Positions 29,440 to 37,494 of a stretch of DNA of 64,000 nucleotides are shown here, in pieces (positions within the stretch are counted from its first letter, which is position 1; every line of letters starts with the position of its first letter). The notes beneath the pieces were generated by a model, which was not told the DNA's origin, ran no database searches, and worked only from the letters and a program-made list of their open reading frames with translations. The position numbers and the translations under genes are program-made. Source of the DNA: Desulfosporosinus acidiphilus SJ4 (GTDB lineage: Bacteria > Bacillota > Desulfitobacteriia > Desulfitobacteriales > Desulfitobacteriaceae); the NCBI RefSeq assembly GCF_000255115.2, contig NC_018068.1, forward strand, positions 2,327,977 to 2,391,976. The letters run 5' to 3'.

Positions 29440-31059
29440 ATGGCGAAATATAAACTTCCTAAACCTGGAGACTTATCATCAAGCATCAATTATAATCCCC
29501 CGGCGAAGGATTGGATGGATATTCCTGTTGAGTTCAAACCAGCTACCTACCCTGCGGCTGGTAAAGAAAAAGATCTGCTAACTGTAGGTTTTCCTAATGC
29601 TCATCAATGGACGCCGGAAGACGAGGATTGGAACTTGCCGGAGGGTTGGGAAGATACCATTATCAAAGGGATAGAAGAAAGATTAAGCAAATACCGTTCT
29701 TTTAAGTTATTTATGGATGTTTGCGTCAGATGCGGTGCTTGTGCCGATAAATGTCATTTCTATATCGGTACCGGAGACCCCAAAAACATGCCGGTGGTAA
29801 GAGCCGAATTATTAAGATCAGTGTACAAGAGATATTTTACAAAAGCCGGAAAAGTTTTAGGACGATTAGCCGGAGCTCGTGATCTTAATGCTGATGTATT
29901 AAAAGAATGGTGGTACTATTTCTTTCAATGTACTGAGTGCAGACGCTGTTCCGTCTTTTGTCCTTATGGCATTGACACGGCTGAGCTAACCATCATGGGT
30001 AGAGAACTTCTTAACTTGTTAGGCTTGAATATTAACTGGATTTCCGGACCGGTAGCAGCTTGTTACATGAAGGGAAACCACTTGGGTCTCGAGCCTCACG
30101 CTTTAAAAAGTAATATTGAACTCATGATTGATGATATCGAGGATATTACGGGAATCAGAGTGAACCCAACATTTAACAGAAAAGGCGCGGAAATTCTCTT
30201 CGTTACTCCCTCCGGCGACTTCATGGGTGAGCCTGGAATATACACGTGTATGGGCTATCTCATGCTTTTCCATGAACTTGGTTTGGATTATACCTGGAGC
30301 ACATATGCTTCTGAGGGTGGAAACTTCGGATTCTTTACTTCTAACGATATGGCTAAGAGACTTAACTCAAAGATCTACGCTGAAGCTAAGCGATTAGGAG
30401 TTAAATGGATTCTTGGTGGAGAATGTGGTCACATGTGGCGTGTTCTTAATCAATATATGGATACCTGGAACGGACCTGCCGATTTCCTAGATGTACCCGT
30501 TTCCCCAATTACCGGAACGAGATTTGAAAATGCGAAATCCACGAAAATGGTTCATATTACAGAATTTACAGCGGATTTAATTAAGCACAATAAACTCAAA
30601 TTGGATCCAAGCAGAAATGATCATTTAAGGGTTACTTTCCATGATTCCTGCAATCCTTCTCGCGGTATGGGACTCTTGGATGAACCACGATATGTTATTA
30701 AATCTGTTTGCAACAATTTCTTTGAAATGCCGGAAAACACAATCCGTGAAAAGACCTTCTGCTGCGGCAGCGGTTCAGGGTTGAATGCTACTGAAAATAT
30801 GGAAGAACGAATGAGGGGCGGGTTCCCTCGGGCCAATGCGGTGAAATATGTTCATGATAAGCATGGGGTAAATATGCTTGCGAATATCTGTGCTGTTGAT
30901 AGGGCGGCTTTACCCGCATTAATGGATTATTGGGTCCCTGGTGTTGGTGTTGCCGGTACTCACGAATTACTTGCTAATGCGTTGGTGATGACTGGCGAAA
31001 AAGAGAGGACAACTGACTTACGCGGTGAGGATTTACCGGGAAAGGAGGGCAATGAATAA
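29440..31059 (+). CDS. dsrK: DsrK, HdrD-like iron-sulfur catalytic subunit
   Basis: A 539-residue cytoplasmic Fe-S protein. Two 4Fe-4S sites are visible in the N-terminal third (CVRCGACADKCHFY and CTECRRCSVFCPYG). The C-terminal CCG-type region (FHDSCNPSRGMG, then FCCGSGSGLN) should hold the special 4Fe-4S cluster that reduces the DsrC trisulfide, by analogy with heterodisulfide reductase HdrD. Its stop codon overlaps the dsrJ start by one base (TAATG), showing translational coupling. Confidence 0.95.
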   Translation: MAKYKLPKPGDLSSSINYNPPAKDWMDIPVEFKPATYPAAGKEKDLLTVGFPNAHQWTPEDEDWNLPEGWEDTIIKGIEERLSKYRSFKLFMDVCVRCGACADKCHFYIGTGDPKNMPVVRAELLRSVYKRYFTKAGKVLGRLAGARDLNADVLKEWWYYFFQCTECRRCSVFCPYGIDTAELTIMGRELLNLLGLNINWISGPVAACYMKGNHLGLEPHALKSNIELMIDDIEDITGIRVNPTFNRKGAEILFVTPSGDFMGEPGIYTCMGYLMLFHELGLDYTWSTYASEGGNFGFFTSNDMAKRLNSKIYAEAKRLGVKWILGGECGHMWRVLNQYMDTWNGPADFLDVPVSPITGTRFENAKSTKMVHITEFTADLIKHNKLKLDPSRNDHLRVTFHDSCNPSRGMGLLDEPRYVIKSVCNNFFEMPENTIREKTFCCGSGSGLNATENMEERMRGGFPRANAVKYVHDKHGVNMLANICAVDRAALPALMDYWVPGVGVAGTHELLANALVMTGEKERTTDLRGEDLPGKEGNE

Positions 31060-31529
31060 TGTATAAAGGCGGAAGAATTATTGCTTCGCTGGTAATTTTT
31101 GTTGCTGTTCTCGCGTTTCCCTTCTTCTATAATCTTGGTAAAGCAGCCGCCGGTCCAGTGATTAATGTACCCTCTAACAGCCAATGTGTTGAACCGGCCG
31201 CCTATATGAGGGCAAATCATATGCAGCTGCTCAACGAATGGCGGGATCAATATGTGCGTGAAGGTAAGACAGTTTACGTTAACAGTCAAGGCAAATCCTT
31301 TGACATTAATATTGATACCTGTACGAAGTGTCACTATGCCAATTCTTCAACGGCAGTAAATCATCCAGCGGTAAGCACGACTGGAGCAAATCCTGCGACG
31401 AACACAACAGGTGCGAGTAACTCCGTAGTAAATCCGTCTGATCAATTCTGTGTTACTTGTCATAATTATGCATCAGTAGAGCCGACCTGCTGGAGTTGCC
31501 ACAATCTACCAGGGGGGGCGAATCAATGA
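31059..31529 (+). CDS. dsrJ: DsrJ, triheme cytochrome c
   Basis: A 156-residue extracytoplasmic cytochrome with an uncleaved N-terminal anchor (residues 7-25). Three heme c motifs are present: CTKCH 88-92, CVTCH 131-135 and CWSCH 144-148. Cys43 matches the cysteine that ligates one heme in DsrJ. Between the first and second hemes lies a stretch of about 35 residues rich in Ser, Thr, Ala and Asn (STAVNHPAVSTTGANPATN). It is coupled to dsrK and overlaps the dsrO start (ATGA). Confidence 0.93.
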   Translation: MYKGGRIIASLVIFVAVLAFPFFYNLGKAAAGPVINVPSNSQCVEPAAYMRANHMQLLNEWRDQYVREGKTVYVNSQGKSFDINIDTCTKCHYANSSTAVNHPAVSTTGANPATNTTGASNSVVNPSDQFCVTCHNYASVEPTCWSCHNLPGGANQ

Positions 31530-32326
31530 GCATCAATAGACGTCAATTTTTAAAAAGAGCAGGGGCTATGACAGCCTTGGGACTCGGCGGTTCACTTGTT
31601 TCCTTAGGAATTGAAGACAAATTGGTTTCCGCGGCTTCTGAGTATGAAGCGGCCCCCAACGCTGATAAAATTAAGCATTGGGCTATGGTTGTGGATATGA
31701 GCAAGTTTAAAACTCAGGCAGATATTACTCGTGTCATTCAGGCTTGTGATAAAATCCATAATATACCGAATTTGGACCATACTAAGGGTGAAATCAAGTG
31801 GATTTGGGATGACGACTTTGAACACACCTTTGCAGAGTCAGAGAATGAATATCTCGATGAAACGATGAAAAATCTGCCTTTTATCGTCATGTGCAATCAT
31901 TGTGAAAACCCCGCCTGTGTTCGGGCATGTCCTACCGGTGCGACATTTAAACGCGCTGATGGTATTGTAACTATGGATTTTCACCGTTGTATCGGATGTC
32001 GTTTTTGTATGGGTGCTTGTCCCTTCAGTGCCAGAAGTTTTAACTTTTGCGATCCTAGACCTTACATCGAAGACTTTAACCCGGATTTTCCGACCAGAAC
32101 TAAAGGTGTTGTGGAAAAATGTCTGGGTTGTTATGAAAGGCTGGAAAAAGGAGAACAACCTGCCTGTGCTGAGGCTTCTAATGGAGGTATGATTTTCGGT
32201 GATTTAAATGACGAAAATTCAGAAGTTCATAAGATTGTCAGCACAAAATTAACCATTCGCCGCAGGACAGAGTTGGGAACCCAACCGAACATCTATTACT
32301 TGGTAGGAGGTGGGGACCATGTTTGA
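31526..32326 (+). CDS. dsrO: DsrO, periplasmic-side ferredoxin-like subunit with Tat signal
   Basis: A 266-residue Fe-S protein. The N-terminus NRRQFLKRAGAMTALGLGG is a twin-arginine signal, so the protein is exported folded. Ferredoxin clusters are seen at CNHCENPACVRACPTG, CIGCRFCMGACPF and CLGCYERLEKGEQPAC. It resembles NrfC/HybA-type subunits and is expected to link DsrJ with DsrP. The start is ATG 31526, which overlaps the dsrJ stop, after an AGGGGGGG site. Confidence 0.94.
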   Translation: MSINRRQFLKRAGAMTALGLGGSLVSLGIEDKLVSAASEYEAAPNADKIKHWAMVVDMSKFKTQADITRVIQACDKIHNIPNLDHTKGEIKWIWDDDFEHTFAESENEYLDETMKNLPFIVMCNHCENPACVRACPTGATFKRADGIVTMDFHRCIGCRFCMGACPFSARSFNFCDPRPYIEDFNPDFPTRTKGVVEKCLGCYERLEKGEQPACAEASNGGMIFGDLNDENSEVHKIVSTKLTIRRRTELGTQPNIYYLVGGGDHV

Positions 32327-33479
32327 AAAAGCTCTGTCGGGTAGCAAAAAATATTGGGCATGGATAATTTTCCTCTTGGCAGTTATTGCCGTTGGCTTCT
32401 TCTGCTATATGAGACAGTTTAATTATGGTCTTGGACTGACAGGTATGAGCCGTGATGTAACTTGGGGATTGTATATTGCACAATTTACCTTTCTGGTTGG
32501 TGTGGCGGCATCTGCTGTTATGCTTGTAACACCCTATTATCTTCACGATTTTAAACGCTTTGGCAAAATGGTTATCTTTGGTGAATTTTTAGCCATCGGT
32601 GCTGTGATCATGTGTATCTTATTCATCTTTGTTGACGTAGGTCAGCCAATGCGTATTCTTAATGTATTGTTGTATCCGCAATTACACTCAGTTATGTTCT
32701 ATGATATGTGTGTTCTCTGCGGTTACCTGGCAATTAACTGTATCGTAGGCTGGACATCGCTCGGCGCTGAGCGCAAAGGTGTTCATTATCCTAACTGGGT
32801 TAAACCAATTATCTATCTTTCGATTCCCTGGGCATTCAGTATTCACACGGTTACAGCTTTCTTGTATGCTGGTTTGCCTGGCCGAAGTTTTTGGATGACC
32901 CCTATTATGGCAGCCCGATTCCTCGCTTCGGCATTTGCGGCAGGCCCTTCTCTTCTTATTCTTTTGATGTTAATTGTGCGTAAAGTTAGTAAATTTGATC
33001 CTGATCCTGAGCGTATTGCGATTCCATCTTTGGTCAAAATTATTCGCTACGCTATGATTGCCAACATTTTCTTCTATATTTGTGAAGTCTTTACTGCCTT
33101 TTATAGTAACATTCCTGAAGAAATGGCGTCATTTAAGTATATTTTCGTCGGGCTTGACGGACATGCTACCTTGGTGCCGTGGATGTGGACAGCAACTTTT
33201 CTTGCTTTCCTTGGTGTAGCTTTGTTAATCTTCCCAACACGGAAGAGTCCGGTACTTCTGCCAATTGCTCTTCTATCAATCTATTTAGCGAACTGGATTG
33301 ATAAAGGCGTTGTCTTAATTCTCGCCGGATTTGTTCCCAACTCATTTGACAGAGTTGTAGACTATATACCAACTGCTAACGAAATAGCAATTGTCCTTGC
33401 TATTTATGCCATTGGGGCATTGATTGTTACAGTTCTCTATAAAGTCGCAATATCAGTCAGAGAAGAAAAAGCTGCTTAA
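32319..33479 (+). CDS. dsrP: DsrP, NrfD-family quinone-interacting membrane subunit
   Basis: A 386-residue polytopic membrane protein (about ten helices) of the NrfD/PsrC family, which exchanges electrons with quinones without a cofactor of its own. It is expected to connect DsrO and DsrJ with the menaquinone pool. ATG 32319 is chosen, 8 bases after AGGAGG; it overlaps the dsrO end. It is the last gene of the overlapping dsrMKJOP set; dsrC follows after about 100 bases. Confidence 0.94.
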   Translation: MFEKALSGSKKYWAWIIFLLAVIAVGFFCYMRQFNYGLGLTGMSRDVTWGLYIAQFTFLVGVAASAVMLVTPYYLHDFKRFGKMVIFGEFLAIGAVIMCILFIFVDVGQPMRILNVLLYPQLHSVMFYDMCVLCGYLAINCIVGWTSLGAERKGVHYPNWVKPIIYLSIPWAFSIHTVTAFLYAGLPGRSFWMTPIMAARFLASAFAAGPSLLILLMLIVRKVSKFDPDPERIAIPSLVKIIRYAMIANIFFYICEVFTAFYSNIPEEMASFKYIFVGLDGHATLVPWMWTATFLAFLGVALLIFPTRKSPVLLPIALLSIYLANWIDKGVVLILAGFVPNSFDRVVDYIPTANEIAIVLAIYAIGALIVTVLYKVAISVREEKAA

Positions 33480-33576
33480 ATCTTAAGTTATTTTTGTTGA
33501 TTATTGAATGAGTTAAAGATTTGTAGTAAACTCATCAATATCAATTTTATAAACTCATTAAAGGAGGATATTTAAA

Positions 33577-33894
33577 ATGGCTCAAATTACTGTTGGGGAT
33601 TTAGTAGTAGACTTGGATGAAGACGGTTTCTTAGAGGATCATAAACAATGGACTGTTGATGTAGCAAATGCTCTTGCTAAAACTGAAGAAATCGAAGAAT
33701 TAGGTGAAGAGCACTGGAAAATGATCAATTACCTCAGAGATTACTATGATCAATTCGGTGTTGCTCCAATGGTTCGTAAAATGTGCAAAGACACTGGTTT
33801 CGATCAAAAGAAAATCTATGAATTATTCCCAGCTGGCCCTGGAAAGGGAGCTTGCAAAATCGCTGGCTTACCAAAACCAACTGGTTGCGTGTAA
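33577..33894 (+). CDS. dsrC: DsrC, sulfur carrier protein of dissimilatory sulfite reduction
   Basis: A 105-residue protein of the DsrC/TusE family. The C-terminal arm carries both conserved cysteines, Cys93 and Cys104 (ACKIAGLPKPTGCV, ten residues apart), so it is a true DsrC and not a TusE, which keeps only the last one. DsrAB loads sulfite-derived sulfur onto it as a trisulfide, which DsrMKJOP reduces. It has a strong AAAGGAGG site and its own terminator, suggesting high and separate expression. Confidence 0.97.
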   Translation: MAQITVGDLVVDLDEDGFLEDHKQWTVDVANALAKTEEIEELGEEHWKMINYLRDYYDQFGVAPMVRKMCKDTGFDQKKIYELFPAGPGKGACKIAGLPKPTGCV

Positions 33895-33945
33895 TAAACG
33901 CATTAATCCAGTAGTGCCAAATCCCAGAAGCACGAAGTTATATTT

Positions 33946-33980
33946 GGAGTCGATCATCATGATCGGCTCCTTTACTTTTC
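33946..33980 (+). terminator. Terminator after dsrC
   Basis: GGAGTCGATCA / TGATCGGCTCC forms an 11-bp stem (one wobble) with a 3-base loop and a T-rich tail. Confidence 0.85.
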
Positions 33981-34007
33981 TTAAGGATTACTTTATCCAA
34001 GTTTAAG

Positions 34008-34126
34008 ACCCCCATTTCTTAAAAGTGGGGGTGGATCTTTTGTAAACATCAGGTGGGGTAGAGTCCGCTTTTGAAGCTCCGAAGTTCAGCTTTAGCTGAA
34101 CGAGTTTACTGGGCAGGAATTTTGAG
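34008..34126 (-). repeat. IS200/IS605-end-like sequence, copy 2
   Basis: Hairpin ACCCCC...GGGGGT (34008-34032) is followed by GGTGGGGTAGAGTCC and the stem GTTCAGC-TTTA-GCTGAAC (34084-34101), then GAGTTTACTGG. The order and sequences match the copy at 52504-52582, and the last part matches the copy at 49222. Element orientation is minus. A related piece lies inverted at 34238-34312, so the two may be arms of one small non-autonomous element of about 300 bases. Confidence 0.5.
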
Positions 34127-34237
34127 AACTATGTTGAACTATAAATACAGTCTGTAATATATAATTTCGAAATTATATAAAATAAACGTATGGCGAAACC
34201 AGAAACAGAAATCACGGTAACTACGGAAAATAGGTAT

Positions 34238-34312
34238 CGAACTCATTCAGCTAATGCTGAACATTGAGGATTCGGTGGGGAATCTATTCCCAGCAAAGAA
34301 ATCGAAGGAGAG
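34238..34312 (+). repeat. IS200/IS605-end-like sequence, copy 3 (inverted to copy 2)
   Basis: AACTCATTCAGCTAATGCTGAAC followed by GGTGGGGAATCTATTCCCAGC and AAAGAAATCGAAGGAG. The first part is the reverse complement, with a few changes, of 34084-34118, and the second matches the 37200 copy. The 110 bases between copies 2 and 3 hold no gene. Confidence 0.45.
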
Positions 34313-34443
34313 ACGCAGTAACCCCATTGCTAGAAGTAGTTTTCTTAGTGGATATACTTTAAGCAATCGAACAATAATAATTCAATTAAACAAAAGTAAT
34401 TACAATATGATTTACAATATATTTACATGAGGGAGCGAATCAC

Positions 34444-35034
34444 TTGATAAATCAAAGACTGCAAGATCAAATTGGATTTATCGTTGAAATTGACCGATTA
34501 AAAAGGATTTTCCGGCAAAATGTTGTTATTGGAACGACTGAGCAGGAAAATGATGCTGAGCATTCATGGCATATGGCTGTTATGGCTATAATACTGTCTG
34601 AATATTCTTCGGTTGAATTAAATATCTTAAAGGTTTTGAAGATGATCCTCGTCCACGATCTTGTTGAAATCCATGCCGGAGATACTTTCTGCTATGATGA
34701 GGAAGGATATCGAGATAAGGATGAACGCGAGCAAAAATCTGCGGACAGATTATTTAATCTCCTTCCTAACGATCAGGCTTCGGAAATTATGTCCCTCTGG
34801 CACGAATTTGAGGATATGGCTACACCGGAAGCAAAATTTGCTGCAAGTATTGACCGCCTGCAGCCTTTACTTTTAAACTACAATACGAATGGTCATACAT
34901 GGAGGAAGCCAGGCATCATGAGCGATAAAGTATTAAAACGAAATTCTGTTCTCGAGGAACCGGTTCCTATTCTTTGGGATTTAGCTCAAAAGATCATTAC
35001 CGATTCCATAGAAAAGGGCTACTTAAAGAAATAG
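34444..35034 (+). CDS. HD-domain hydrolase, YfbR/HDDC2-like
   Basis: A 196-residue metal-dependent phosphohydrolase. The HD motifs are visible: NDAEHSWHMAVMA, LVHDLVEIHAGD and the distal ASIDRLQPLL aspartate. The closest known relatives are 5'-deoxynucleotidases of the YfbR/HDDC2 group. The start is TTG 34444, 8 bases after GAGGGAG. A class II aldolase gene follows 41 bases later and adenosylhomocysteinase after that, which hints at nucleoside clearance around SAM metabolism; that link is inference. Confidence 0.82.
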   Translation: MINQRLQDQIGFIVEIDRLKRIFRQNVVIGTTEQENDAEHSWHMAVMAIILSEYSSVELNILKVLKMILVHDLVEIHAGDTFCYDEEGYRDKDEREQKSADRLFNLLPNDQASEIMSLWHEFEDMATPEAKFAASIDRLQPLLLNYNTNGHTWRKPGIMSDKVLKRNSVLEEPVPILWDLAQKIITDSIEKGYLKK

Positions 35035-35075
35035 GAAGATAAATATTAGTTTCAGGATTATACGGAGGAAATTCG

Positions 35076-35726
35076 ATGGATCAGATAATATTTGCTCGGC
35101 AAAATGTAGTTGATATAGGTAAGGAAATATTGTCAACAAAGCTTACAGTGGGGACTTGGGGAAATATAAGCTGCCGGGTACCTAATCATGAATGTTTTGT
35201 TATCACTCCAACAGGGATGAACTATGACATCTTAACTCATGATGACATTGTAGTTATGGACTATAAAGGGGATAGATTAGCTGGTTCAAGATTACCCTCG
35301 ATTGAATTGCCGCTTCATTTGGCTATTTATCATGCACGGCCGGACGTTCAGGCAATTATTCATACGCATAGCGCTTACGCGACTGCCGTGGCTGCTGCTC
35401 GAAAAGAAATTCCGGGAGCTGTAGAAGATTTGGTTCAAATTGTCGGTGGTAATGTTCGGGTTAACGAATACGCTCCGCCTGGAAGTAAGCAATTAGGTCT
35501 GAATACGGTAAAGGCTTTGGAGGGCAGAAATGCCGTTTTGCTTGCCAATCATGGTATGCTTGGGGTTGGCAGTAATTTAGACGAAGCTTTGAAGGTTTGC
35601 CAAATTGTTGAGAAAGCAGCAAAAATAACGATTTTCGCTCAGTTGTTGGGCGGAGTTGTGGAATTATCCTCAGAAGATATTGAGGGAATGAGGAACTTTT
35701 ATCTTCATAGTTACGGACAAAGATAA
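35076..35726 (+). CDS. Class II aldolase/adducin family protein
   Basis: A 216-residue Zn-dependent aldolase of the fuculose-phosphate aldolase/MtnB type. It has the GTWGNISCRV phosphate-binding start, PSIELPLHLAIY with the catalytic Glu, the metal ligands IIHTHS and the distal LLANHGMLGVG. Substrates in this family include fuculose 1-phosphate, methylthioribulose 1-phosphate and 5-deoxyribulose 1-phosphate. Its place between an HD hydrolase gene and ahcY suggests salvage of a SAM by-product. Sure of the family, unsure of the substrate. Confidence 0.85.
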   Translation: MDQIIFARQNVVDIGKEILSTKLTVGTWGNISCRVPNHECFVITPTGMNYDILTHDDIVVMDYKGDRLAGSRLPSIELPLHLAIYHARPDVQAIIHTHSAYATAVAAARKEIPGAVEDLVQIVGGNVRVNEYAPPGSKQLGLNTVKALEGRNAVLLANHGMLGVGSNLDEALKVCQIVEKAAKITIFAQLLGGVVELSSEDIEGMRNFYLHSYGQR

Positions 35727-35865
35727 TATCAATGTCTTAGTTTAGCTTATCTATGGAGCAGATAATATATGGAAAAGATAATGACTCATTTATAAGAAAC
35801 TATAGAGAATCAATTAGTAAATAGTGTATAATTAAAACTTAGAAACAGAAAGAGGGTATTAGCAC

Positions 35866-37122
35866 ATGAAATCAACGATTCGTGATTTATCTTTAGCACC
35901 TCTTGGACAAAGTAAAATTGATTGGGTAGCTCCAAGAATGCAAGTCCTAAATATGGTACGGGAAGAGTTTGAAAGAAAACAGCCTTTTGCGGGGAAAAAT
36001 GTTGTTATTTGCCTGCATTTAGAAGCGAAGACGGCCTATCTTGCTCATGTTGTTCGGGCTGGCGGAGCAAATGTCACAGTGGTTGCCAGCAACCCGCTTT
36101 CTACACAAGATGATGTCGTGGCTGCTCTTGTCCAGCAAGGGATTCAAGCTCATGCCTGGCATAATGCCACTGAAGAGGAATATAAGCAGCATCTCCAACT
36201 GGCCCTGGATACAGAGCCGGATTTTATCATTGATGATGGTGGAGATCTTGTTTCGACAATTCATACAACACGGCCCGAATTGCTGAAAAAAATTAAAGGC
36301 GGGGCAGAAGAAACAACCACCGGTGTATTACGCCTTCATTCGATGGCGAAGGATGGGGTTTTGCGGTTTCCAATGATCGCCGTCAATGATGCTCAATGTA
36401 AATATCTGTTTGATAATCGCTATGGGACCGGGCAATCTGTCTGGGATGGAATCATGCGCACAACGAATTTAGTGGTTGCCGGTAAAACAGCAGTCATTGC
36501 GGGGTATGGCTGGTGCGGCAAAGGTGTGGCTATGCGGGCTAAGGGCTTGGGCGCCCGAGTCATTATTTGCGAAATTAACCCCATCAAAGCTAATGAAGCT
36601 TTAATGGATGGTTTTGAAGTGATGCCTATGGTTGAAGCGGCCCAATACGGAGATTTCTTTATTACCGTGACTGGGAATACGAACATCATCAACAAAGAGC
36701 ATTTTGTTCATATGAAATCCGGAGCCGTTCTTTGTAATGCCGGTCACTTTGATGTGGAGGTTAATGTAGCTCAGCTTAAAGAGATTGCCGTGTCAGAAAG
36801 AGTTGCCCGAACGAATATTGCAGAGTATGTATTGTCAACTGGTCAAAAGTTATATGTATTGGCCGAAGGACGACTTGTAAACCTGGCAGCCGGAGATGGA
36901 CACCCTGCAGAGGTCATGGATATGACCTTCGCCCTTCAGGCGTTATCCCTGGAATACGTCGCAGCTAATCATGAGAAACTGTCAGCCGGAGTTTATCAAG
37001 TTAATTCAGAGATTGATGAAAAAGTAGCTCAATTGAAGCTTCAATCCTTGGGTTTATCCATTGATACTTTATCCAAAGAGCAAGAGGCATATCTCGCATC
37101 ATGGATCCCCGAAGCTGATTAA
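35866..37122 (+). CDS. ahcY: Adenosylhomocysteinase
   Basis: A 418-residue NAD-dependent enzyme that splits S-adenosylhomocysteine into homocysteine and adenosine (some microbial relatives act on S-inosylhomocysteine). Signatures include LHLEAKTAYL near the start, GGAEETTTGVLRLHSM, the Rossmann GYGWCGKGVAMRAKGLGA, and the C-terminal AGDGHPAEVMD. The C-terminus lacks the Lys-Tyr tail usual in eukaryotic forms. Transcribed with or after the HD and aldolase genes; a terminator follows. Confidence 0.93.
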   Translation: MKSTIRDLSLAPLGQSKIDWVAPRMQVLNMVREEFERKQPFAGKNVVICLHLEAKTAYLAHVVRAGGANVTVVASNPLSTQDDVVAALVQQGIQAHAWHNATEEEYKQHLQLALDTEPDFIIDDGGDLVSTIHTTRPELLKKIKGGAEETTTGVLRLHSMAKDGVLRFPMIAVNDAQCKYLFDNRYGTGQSVWDGIMRTTNLVVAGKTAVIAGYGWCGKGVAMRAKGLGARVIICEINPIKANEALMDGFEVMPMVEAAQYGDFFITVTGNTNIINKEHFVHMKSGAVLCNAGHFDVEVNVAQLKEIAVSERVARTNIAEYVLSTGQKLYVLAEGRLVNLAAGDGHPAEVMDMTFALQALSLEYVAANHEKLSAGVYQVNSEIDEKVAQLKLQSLGLSIDTLSKEQEAYLASWIPEAD

Positions 37123-37163
37123 GGCTAGTCAGATGAATTATGTTCTTCAATAGTATGACCTTG

Positions 37164-37194
37164 AAAACACCGTTTCACTAACGGTGTTTTTATA
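37164..37194 (+). terminator. Terminator after ahcY
   Basis: Perfect 11-bp stem AAAACACCGTT / AACGGTGTTTT with a 5-base loop; the 3' arm itself supplies the T run. Confidence 0.85.
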
Positions 37195-37199
37195 GTGGT

Positions 37200-37240
37200 T
37201 TTGGTGAGGACTCTACCCTCACCAAAGAAGCCGAAGGAGT
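37200..37240 (+). repeat. IS200/IS605-end-like hairpin, copy 4
   Basis: TTTGGTGAGG / CCTCACCAAA forms a perfect 10-bp stem around ACTCTAC, followed by GAAGCCGAAGGAG. The same stem-tail order is seen in plus orientation at 34274-34310. The rest of the intergenic region up to 37494 (AT-rich topB leader) shows no gene. Confidence 0.45.
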
Positions 37241-37494
37241 AATTTTACTTTCATAAGTAGATTTCCCCGAGGAACTATGTTTTTAACGAAACAGTATCCA
37301 GTGGATAAGCTATAACCCGCATTATATCAGTGTCATATATCAACAATATTGGGGTATATGTACCGAAAAGGGATTTTCTCAGGGGAATCTAAGTAGGGTT
37401 CTTAGAATAGCGAGAAATAATTATATAAGGAAGGATTATCCTTTAATAGAGTATAATTATATAATAATTCTTAGAATAAAAGGGAGGCAAAGGC

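Noticed and set aside
33746-34006. 86-codon frame overlapping dsrC
   Set aside because: Shadow of dsrC in another frame that runs through the dsrC terminator.
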